From the NCBI GenBank assembly GCA_964478165.1, contig CAYZGU010000043.1, positions 1-11,454 of the forward strand: 11,454 bases of DNA, given 5' to 3'. Positions 5,823 to 11,454 of this stretch are shown one piece after another. Positions within the stretch are counted from its first letter, which is position 1, and each line of letters opens with the position of its first letter. Source of the stretch: CAYZGU01 sp964478165 (lineage in GTDB: Bacteria > Poribacteria > WGA-4E > JAJDTR01). The translations under genes and the position numbers were made by a program. The notes under the pieces are model-generated. The model did not search any database, was not told the origin of the DNA, and was given only the letters and a program-made list of their open reading frames with translations.

Positions 5823-8642
5823 ATGTTCAAGATTGCCAATCCCCTTTTCTTGTCAATATTGATTAGCATTCCGATCTTGGTGATTGTTCAACTTAAGTCA
5901 CTAGTGGAGGCAACGCAATGGCGGAAAATTACCACGCTGATTTTTCGAATAGTCACTCTAGTTTGTTTGGTGCTTGCGTTGGCAGGTTTGCATCGGAGTC
6001 AGCAAAAGGCCAGCCTTGCTATTGCTTTTATCTTGGACGTTTCAGAGAGTATCCCCATTTTGGAGCAGCAGAAAGGAATAAATGAGATTAATAAGGTGGT
6101 GGATTCTCTGAGACCGACAGATCGTTTTACGGTGATTCCGTTTGCGACGCAAGCGTCAATCGGGCTCCCGCTAAGGGCAAAGCTTGATCAACCCAAATTA
6201 ACCTGGGAGTTGCTGTCCGAAATTGCTATAGATTCCGAACGAACTGACATCGCAGCCTCGTTCCAATTGGCAATCTATACACTACCTGATAATCGACCGA
6301 GACGGATTGTGTTGCTTAGTGACGGATTGCAGAATATGGGCGATCTGAATTCCCTTATAGACTTAGCTCATACAAGTGGGGTAGAGGTTTTCACAGTTCC
6401 CCTAAATTCTGAGCGAGAAGATGAAGTTTGGGTGCGTGAACTCCGCGTGCCCGCACGAGTCAAAATTCATCAAACTTTTGCCATACGCGCAATTGTCGAG
6501 TGTGGACGTGCTCAGCAAGTATGGGTACAGGTCTTCCGGAACAACGAGCAAATCTCAGAACTTCAGATGATCACGCTCAAGCCTGGGAAGCAAGAAATCA
6601 GTTTGTCGACACAACAACTGGACAAAGAGGGAATATACAGATATCAGGTCAAAATTCCGATTGACGATGGTCTGCCTCAAAATAACGAAGCATATGCCTT
6701 TGTGCGGGTTGTAGGCCAGCCCCAGGTTCTATATGTAGAGGCTAATCAGCCACATGACGGCTACCTAAAACACATCTTAGAAGAACACGGATTTTCGGTT
6801 ACTGTTATCGCACCTCGGGAGTTCCCTGCTGAGGCGGAAAATCTCCAGGGTAGTGACGTTATCCTTCTGAGTAATGCATCTGCGGAAGAGTTTTCGGAAA
6901 CGCAAATGGCGATGATTGAGAGTCACATTCGTGACTTCGGGAAGGGCCTTGTTGTTGTTGGAGGCGATCGGGCTTTTGGCAACGGTGGATACAATGATAC
7001 ACCACTGGAGAAAGTGTTACCGGTTGAGATGACGCCTCGACAGCGCAGAGAGCCATTCGCACTCATGTTCGTGATTGATACCTCGGGTAGCATGGCGAAT
7101 TTTGTCGGTGCGAATCAGAAGATTCAGTTGGCTATTGAGGGCGTTCGCACAGCCGTGCGAACGCTCGATAATGAAGATATGGCCGGCGTCATCAGTTTCG
7201 GGGCGAAAATTGGTCAGAAGATTTCACCCACAACGAAGCACGAGATGATTATTCGCGAAGTTGGAAAACTCCGTCCTACCGGTGGTACGAAGATGTATCC
7301 TGCACTCAAACAGGCCTTTGAAAATCTGAAGAAAGTTGATGCAAAACAGAAACATATCATCCTTTTATCCGACGGGAGATCTGATGGGGATTTTGACACA
7401 CTAGCCTCTCAGATAGCAGCAAACCAGATTTACATAACGACAATTTCTATCGGTGATGCCGCAGAAATGCTGATGAAAGAGATTGCTGAGCTAGGGAAGG
7501 GAACCTATTTGTCCGTTCAAAATGTCAGTCAACTTCCGAAACTATTGACGGAAGAGGTTCAAAAGAGTCGAAAGTACACGATTCAAGAAACATTTCAACC
7601 CATCATCACTGAATCAGGTTCAGCAATCTTAGCTGGTATCACTAAGATTCCACGGCTCCATGGTTACGTTGCGACATCTTCAAAGCAATACGCCGGGGTC
7701 TTTGTTCATTCTCACAAGGAAGATCCGATTCTATCGGCGTGGAGTTATGGTCTTGGTAGATCCGTTGCCTTTACTTCCAATGCAAAATCAGGTTGGGCCA
7801 CCGATTGGATAGAATGGGAGCAGTTCGGTAAATTCTGGGCTCAAGTAGTCAATTGGACAGCACCTGCCGCTGAGGGAAACCCGTCCTTCGATTTAACTGT
7901 GTCACGGAGCAACGGAGTAGGAGAGGTTGTCATCGATGTCCCCTCGGTTGGCAAATCCGAAAACTCTCATACATTGGACGTGCGCGTTGGTTTGCCCAGA
8001 GGGGCTGGGGAAGCTGTTGAAATGCAGCGAGTAACACCGACAGAATACAGGGGAAAATTTTCAATTGGTGAGCGCGGAGTATATTCGGTAGCCGCGCAGA
8101 GGAAACGTGGTCAAGAGATTCAGAGTTCGAGACGGACAAGTTTTGCCGTGTCATACCCTGCTGAGTTTGGAGAATTTGGGGTAGACCATCGACTTCTGAG
8201 TATCCTATCTGAGCGTACAAATGGGATTTATCAAGCTACGGCTACACAGATTTCGCAACATACGGGAGAGCTTGTTGAGGAACGAAGAATGCTCTCGCAC
8301 TCCCTACTGATGGTAGCGATTTTTTTGTTTGTGTTCGAAATGATTTTTCATCGATTCAGTTTCTCAGGTGGCTATCTATCTAAACTGAGTGCATTACTGA
8401 TGAGGTTTCGACCGGGTGCAGATTTTACGCAATTAAGAACTGTTCGTCAGTTGAGCGAAAGAAAAACGGCGCTTAGACAGGGACAAAGAGGAACAACCGG
8501 AGAGGTGGTCCCGGGTGGGCAAGCTAGTCATGCACAAAATTCGCGTGCTGGAAATCGGCGGGACGACGGAAACATGGGACGTTTGATGGTAGTCAAGCGT
8601 CGAGCGGCGACAGGAATCAACACATCGAGACATGCCGAATAA
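5823..8642 (+). CDS. Large membrane-anchored double-VWA protein with a GATase1-like domain
   Basis: ATG 5823 gives 939 residues and the usual MFKIANPLFLSIL start of BatA-like proteins. An in-frame TTG at 5808 would add 5. Neither has a clear Shine-Dalgarno. Numbered from the TTG: two membrane helices (about 11-30 and 43-61); a first VWA domain with MIDAS Asp77-x-Ser79-x-Ser81, Thr146 and Asp172; a beta-rich linker (about 205-300); and a glutamine-amidotransferase-like domain (306-410) whose nucleophile site reads VVVGGDRAF, with no Cys, so it is non-catalytic. A second VWA domain has Asp424-x-Ser426-x-Ser428, Thr494 and Asp522. Then come LHGYVATSSK and YGLGRSVAFTSNAKSGWA (about 618-664), a beta domain, a third helix (about 831-848) and a basic tail. 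Both metal sites look intact, so it probably binds ligand proteins through divalent metal, with the central part outside the membrane. No MoxR ATPase or other Bat gene is nearby. Its biological role is unknown. Confidence 0.88.
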   Translation: MFKIANPLFLSILISIPILVIVQLKSLVEATQWRKITTLIFRIVTLVCLVLALAGLHRSQQKASLAIAFILDVSESIPILEQQKGINEINKVVDSLRPTDRFTVIPFATQASIGLPLRAKLDQPKLTWELLSEIAIDSERTDIAASFQLAIYTLPDNRPRRIVLLSDGLQNMGDLNSLIDLAHTSGVEVFTVPLNSEREDEVWVRELRVPARVKIHQTFAIRAIVECGRAQQVWVQVFRNNEQISELQMITLKPGKQEISLSTQQLDKEGIYRYQVKIPIDDGLPQNNEAYAFVRVVGQPQVLYVEANQPHDGYLKHILEEHGFSVTVIAPREFPAEAENLQGSDVILLSNASAEEFSETQMAMIESHIRDFGKGLVVVGGDRAFGNGGYNDTPLEKVLPVEMTPRQRREPFALMFVIDTSGSMANFVGANQKIQLAIEGVRTAVRTLDNEDMAGVISFGAKIGQKISPTTKHEMIIREVGKLRPTGGTKMYPALKQAFENLKKVDAKQKHIILLSDGRSDGDFDTLASQIAANQIYITTISIGDAAEMLMKEIAELGKGTYLSVQNVSQLPKLLTEEVQKSRKYTIQETFQPIITESGSAILAGITKIPRLHGYVATSSKQYAGVFVHSHKEDPILSAWSYGLGRSVAFTSNAKSGWATDWIEWEQFGKFWAQVVNWTAPAAEGNPSFDLTVSRSNGVGEVVIDVPSVGKSENSHTLDVRVGLPRGAGEAVEMQRVTPTEYRGKFSIGERGVYSVAAQRKRGQEIQSSRRTSFAVSYPAEFGEFGVDHRLLSILSERTNGIYQATATQISQHTGELVEERRMLSHSLLMVAIFLFVFEMIFHRFSFSGGYLSKLSALLMRFRPGADFTQLRTVRQLSERKTALRQGQRGTTGEVVPGGQASHAQNSRAGNRRDDGNMGRLMVVKRRAATGINTSRHAE

Positions 8643-9138
8643 ACGCGAAGTAAACGGGGATCGAAATCACGGAGGAGTCGGACCTGTATTCGCGAGCGCC
8701 AAAATCCAATTGTTTCCTCACTTGAACAGCTTCTACAGTGGTAGCCGACTATTCTCTTTCGTCAGTCGAACTTCCGGCAACAAAACTACTCCCATCATTA
8801 ACAAACTCAATGACCGTGATGTCAATTAATCGGAATCCCTTCAGTCCCCAATGCGGGCTTATGCAAGTCGCAGATTCGTGGCACAGCCGTGAGTACAAAG
8901 TATTGCTTCGACGATTGGTGTTAAGCTATTGATGACTTCACGTACACAGTATCTATAACACTTTCGCGCTTAGTCGATTGGTATGTGTAGGGGAATTGTT
9001 AGAATAGGAGTCTTACGACTGGTCCTCATTTTGATGAGGCAGAGAAAATACTGTTCCCCATCGTTCTGATTTACACCTTAGTTTGCAACTATTTTATTAG
9101 ATGGATTCTTGTAAAGTTCACAGATTGGTTTTAAGAGC
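8643..9138. other. Convergent spacer with two small hairpins, no gene seen
   Basis: The VWA gene (+) and the exported discoidin-like gene (-) end towards each other here. CCTCAT-TTTG-ATGAGG (9024-9039) is a perfect 6-bp hairpin. AGTC-TTAC-GACT (9008-9019) stands just before it. Neither is followed by a T-run on either strand, so a termination role is only a guess. A 65-codon frame overlapping the VWA end (8632-8829) has no ribosome binding site or motif. Confidence 0.4.
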
Positions 9139-9708
9139 TCACTTTGCACTTGAATGCTGCTTCTTCCTGAATCCGTAAAGTTCAATCTCCCCTGCCTTAG
9201 GAAACCCGCGTTCGATTTGACGGTTGCGTACTGAGTCAGTTCGATATGAATATTGTCCCGAGATGTGCCTATCATCGAAGGTTCCACCGACCTTGAATCG
9301 GATGCTATTGGTAATCGCTCTTACGCGTAGATCAATCGTTGGTTGACTATTGTTCTTTATCTGCTTGATGCGTCTCCACTCTCCCTCACGGCCAAGGTTT
9401 TCATAAATAATGACGTCTTCAATATTTGTTTCGCGGATTACGATGCGATGGATGGGTTTGCGGATTGGCAAGGTAACAACGATCCAATGTTTCTTATGTT
9501 TTTTTTCTGAGAAATTTGGCATCCATGTTGTGCCAATGGTTTCCAGATTTCCATCAATCATTTCGGGAGAACCACACGTTGTCCCTTCGAGTCGCGCGTA
9601 ATTCGCACTCCACTCCTGCGCAGACACTAGGGCCCCCATGAATCCGGAAGAACACGCTGTAAACAAACAGGAAAGAAGTAGAGATAGTAAGCCGAAGTTT
9701 TTGTTCAT
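9139..9708 (-). CDS. Small exported protein with an F5/8 type C (discoidin)-like domain
   Basis: The product has 189 residues. ATG 9708-9706 has GAGGG 9 bases upstream. The N-terminus is an export signal: MNKNFGLL followed by a hydrophobic core. Residues 16-19 (FTAC) could be a lipobox with lipidation at Cys19, while LVSA-QE (27-32) would suit signal peptidase I at Ala30. A galactose-binding-type beta sandwich follows. It shows PEMIDGNLET (48-57), WIVVTLPIRKPIHRIVIRET (75-94), VIIYENL (99-105), DLRVRAITNSIRFKV (126-140) and the closing GEIELYGF (173-180). Such domains bind glycans or lipids on surfaces; here the domain is the whole mature protein, with no enzyme attached. It runs convergent to the VWA gene and 268 bases behind the UPF0261 gene, too far for an evident operon. 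Confidence 0.7.
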   Translation of the reverse strand: MNKNFGLLSLLLSCLFTACSSGFMGALVSAQEWSANYARLEGTTCGSPEMIDGNLETIGTTWMPNFSEKKHKKHWIVVTLPIRKPIHRIVIRETNIEDVIIYENLGREGEWRRIKQIKNNSQPTIDLRVRAITNSIRFKVGGTFDDRHISGQYSYRTDSVRNRQIERGFPKAGEIELYGFRKKQHSSAK

Positions 9709-9717
9709 TCTATTATT

Positions 9718-9722
9718 CCCTC
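9718..9722 (-). promoter_or_regulatory. Ribosome binding site of the exported discoidin-like protein
   Basis: GAGGG on the minus strand, 9 bases before ATG 9708-9706, supports the start and with it the signal peptide. Confidence 0.6.
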
Positions 9723-9879
9723 ATTCGAGCACAAGAAGACGTCGCTAGATTTTCACATTCTACCTAACAGCCTTCGTCCGAAAGCCGTTTGCCTAATCGA
9801 ATCAGTACATCAGTATGCTGTTTCTATTGCAATGTAAATTGCGGAGGATGGATTCTCGATATTAAGTGCCAATAGCTAG

Positions 9880-9912
9880 GGTTGTTTCGTGGATTGGTGT
9901 TTGTTAACAACC
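9880..9912. repeat. Inverted repeat GGTTGTT ... AACAACC containing palindrome TTGTTAACAA
   Basis: GGTTGTT (9880-9886) pairs with AACAACC (9906-9912) across 19 bases. The right half also forms the perfect palindrome TTGTTAACAA (9901-9910). It lies 65 bases behind the UPF0261 stop and about 170 before the exported-protein gene. No T-run follows on the minus strand, so an operator is as likely as an RNA hairpin. Confidence 0.3.
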
Positions 9913-9976
9913 TCAATAATGTCGGCACTGCTTATCTTCGAGTATGATGTCCCGAGGAGAACACGGGCAATTAGGT

Positions 9977-11185
9977 TTAATCTTCCAATATTTCCAGCAA
10001 GAGGTGCGCAAGCCTAGAGGCAAAAGCATCATCATTGATATGACTATCCATTTCAACCACAGAGACATTTTCCGAGACGGTGGCTTTGAGATTCTCAATC
10101 CACGCGGCTCTAGCTTGTGGTGAATCAAATGGCTGTCCTGCTGCATCAATTGCCGAGACACCCTGTTGTGGGACAATCACCACTGTTGGTCCTGTTGCTC
10201 GATTAAGCTTGTGCGCCATGATTTTGCCCAACTCGGCGTTTTCTTCGATGTTTGTACGCATCAGGGTGACTGTTGGGTTATGTTGGTAAAAGTTGCGATT
10301 GTCAAACTTTTTGGGTATGGTGTCTGCTGGACCGAAATTCACCATGTCTAGTGCCCCGGGCGCAATCACTTGAGGGATTCCGCAACGGCCTGCCGCTTCT
10401 AGTCGATTTGTCCCTGCGGTAAGCACCCCGCCCACCAGTTCATCAGCAAGCTCCGTTGTTGTGACATCAAGCACACCAACGATGAATCCGTCACTAATCA
10501 GATCTTCCATCGCCCGTCCGCCAGTGCCGGTCGCGTGGAAAACAAGGACCTCATACCCTGCAGTTTCAAGAATCGCGCGTGCCTTCGTTACACATGGCGT
10601 GGTTACACCGAACATTGTTGCTCCAATCAACGGCTTGTCGTCTGATACGGGCACTTCCGCATTCACCATGCCGACAATCGCTCCCGCTGCGTTAATCAGT
10701 ATTTTTCGAGAAATCCTGTTTATCCCGGAAATGTCCACAACGGAATACATCATGGTGATATCCTTCGTATCTACGTATGGGCTCGTATCACCAGACGCCA
10801 AAGTCGAGACCATAATCTTGGGAACACCGACGGGCAAGGCGCGCATGGCGGCAGTTCCAATCGTGGTTCCCGCCGAACCGCCGAGCGAAATCACACCATG
10901 AATTGAACCTTCATTGTGCAGCTTAGCTGCGATTGCGGCTGCGCCCCTTGCCATGACGGCGACGCTATTCCCTCGGTCTCTCTCATTCTTTAGCGCAGTC
11001 AATGTTGTGCCGGCTGCCTGTGCGACCTGCCCTGCCCCAAAAGTTGGTTCAAACTCTGGTGGACCCAAAATTCCCGTATTGATAACGCATGTCGCAACGC
11101 CACTTGCCTCTATGCTTTCCTTTAGAAACAAGAATTCCACTCCTTTCGTATCTAATGTCCCGACAAGACAGGCTGTTTTCGACAT
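9977..11185 (-). CDS. Tm-1-like ATP-binding domain protein (UPF0261 family)
   Basis: The product has 402 residues, the normal size. ATG 11185-11183 was chosen because GGAGG lies 9 bases upstream and the protein then opens MSKTACLVGTLDTKG, the family's characteristic start; in-frame upstream codons (to 11419) look non-coding and contain the promoter. Two alpha/beta halves are visible. The first has TLDTKG (10-15), VAVMARGAAAIAAKL (75-89) and GVISLGGSAGTTIGTAAMRA (97-116), plus VSTLASGDTSPYVDTKDI (126-143). The second has GATMFGVTTPCV (188-199), VFHATGTGGRAMEDL (215-229), TTELADELVGG (243-253) and APGALDMVNFG (275-285). The Tm-1 relative in tomato binds ATP and blocks a viral replicase; bacterial members have no settled reaction. 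They often stand next to a TIM-barrel phosphoenolpyruvate-hydrolase-like protein. No such gene follows here; upstream lies outside the window. Confidence 0.88.
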   Translation of the reverse strand: MSKTACLVGTLDTKGVEFLFLKESIEASGVATCVINTGILGPPEFEPTFGAGQVAQAAGTTLTALKNERDRGNSVAVMARGAAAIAAKLHNEGSIHGVISLGGSAGTTIGTAAMRALPVGVPKIMVSTLASGDTSPYVDTKDITMMYSVVDISGINRISRKILINAAGAIVGMVNAEVPVSDDKPLIGATMFGVTTPCVTKARAILETAGYEVLVFHATGTGGRAMEDLISDGFIVGVLDVTTTELADELVGGVLTAGTNRLEAAGRCGIPQVIAPGALDMVNFGPADTIPKKFDNRNFYQHNPTVTLMRTNIEENAELGKIMAHKLNRATGPTVVIVPQQGVSAIDAAGQPFDSPQARAAWIENLKATVSENVSVVEMDSHINDDAFASRLAHLLLEILED

Positions 11186-11194
11186 GTATCTATT

Positions 11195-11199
11195 CCTCC
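11195..11199 (-). promoter_or_regulatory. Ribosome binding site deciding the UPF0261 start
   Basis: GGAGG (minus strand) 9 bases before ATG 11185-11183 fixes the start 78 codons inside the longest possible frame. Confidence 0.75.
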
Positions 11200-11257
11200 G
11201 TAGGAGTATTGCAATCTTGGCACAATTGATAGTCATCTTTTTCAAATCCCGACGAAC

Positions 11258-11287
11258 ATTATAGTTAGACTTGTCGAATGACGTCAA
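11258..11287 (-). promoter_or_regulatory. Sigma-70 promoter of the UPF0261 gene
   Basis: On the minus strand TTGACG (11287-11282), an 18-base spacer and TATAAT (11263-11258) form a near-consensus promoter. Transcription should start near 11251, giving a leader of about 65 bases that includes the ribosome binding site. Confidence 0.65.
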
Positions 11288-11386
11288 GGAGATTTTGCGG
11301 ACACGGCTAACGGAGTTTGTCGTGACGACAGGTAACAGATAATTTAGACATGATGAGATTTGAGAATATGTGGTGAGATATGATAA

Positions 11387-11414
11387 CCTCTCTGAGTTCG
11401 GAAACCCAGAGAGG
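11387..11414. other. Stable stem-loop upstream of the UPF0261 promoter
   Basis: CCTCTCTG (11387-11394) pairs perfectly with CAGAGAGG (11407-11414). After one A/C mismatch, GTT (11396-11398) pairs with AAC (11403-11405), closing a CGGA loop. No T-run follows on either strand. It may end transcription from a gene to the right with help from Rho, or be a regulatory site about 120 bases before the -10 box. Confidence 0.45.
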
Positions 11415-11454
11415 CTCAATAGTGAGGGAATTTAAAATAAGAAAAAGCGCGGTT

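Noticed and set aside
8632..8829. 65-codon plus-strand frame overlapping the end of the VWA gene by 11 bases
   Set aside because: The overlap suggests coupling, but there is no Shine-Dalgarno and the peptide has no recognisable features.
9913..10176. 87-codon minus-strand frame overlapping the end of the UPF0261 gene
   Set aside because: It is an alternate frame inside a clearly coding region and has no motif or ribosome binding site.
1..11454. CRISPR array, tRNA/rRNA genes, or complete insertion sequence
   Set aside because: No regularly spaced long direct repeats, no tRNA cloverleaf or rRNA sequence, and no transposase-like protein were found on either strand.

Overview
The window comes from a bacterial chromosome of moderate GC, probably an uncultured lineage. 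The gene types fit a sponge- or sediment-associated phylum such as Candidatus Poribacteria: a GH32 sugar hydrolase, Gfo/Idh/MocA oxidoreductases, a Tm-1-like UPF0261 protein and a large double-VWA membrane protein. The intergenic GTAGGAGC/GCTCCTAC repeats point the same way. This assignment is an inference from memory of such genomes, not a database result.

Layout. At 1-153 (+) is the last part of a heavy-metal RND efflux pump. From about 154 to 3060 the DNA is a graveyard. It holds two inverted pairs of a short repeat, a 21-codon relic with a good ribosome binding site, and two tandem minus-strand Gfo/Idh/MocA oxidoreductase genes, each frameshifted and truncated. Upstream of these on the same strand is a further unrecognised relic with one in-frame stop and one frameshift. 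At 3140-4729 (-) lies an intact GH32 protein with altered catalytic motifs. A gene-poor stretch of about 1.1 kb follows; its right part carries a perfect-consensus sigma-70 promoter (TTGACA-17-TATAAT) that reads through a leader of about 220 bases into a 939-944 residue protein. That protein has two VWA domains, a glutamine-amidotransferase-like domain between them, and terminal membrane segments. Facing it are a small exported discoidin-like (F5/8 type C) protein (9139-9708, -) and a UPF0261/Tm-1-like protein (9977-11185, -), the latter with a clear promoter and ribosome binding site.

How the parts fit. GH32 and the two broken oxidoreductases lie on one strand in the order expected of a small carbohydrate-use cluster whose downstream part has decayed. 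The VWA protein, the exported discoidin-like protein and the UPF0261 protein look like separate transcription units; no shared pathway can be read from the sequence. The points most worth checking are the concentration of broken genes beside the repeats, the GH32 protein without the usual acid/base Glu, and the consensus promoter with a structured leader in front of the VWA gene. I see no CRISPR array, no RNA gene, and no complete mobile element with a transposase.
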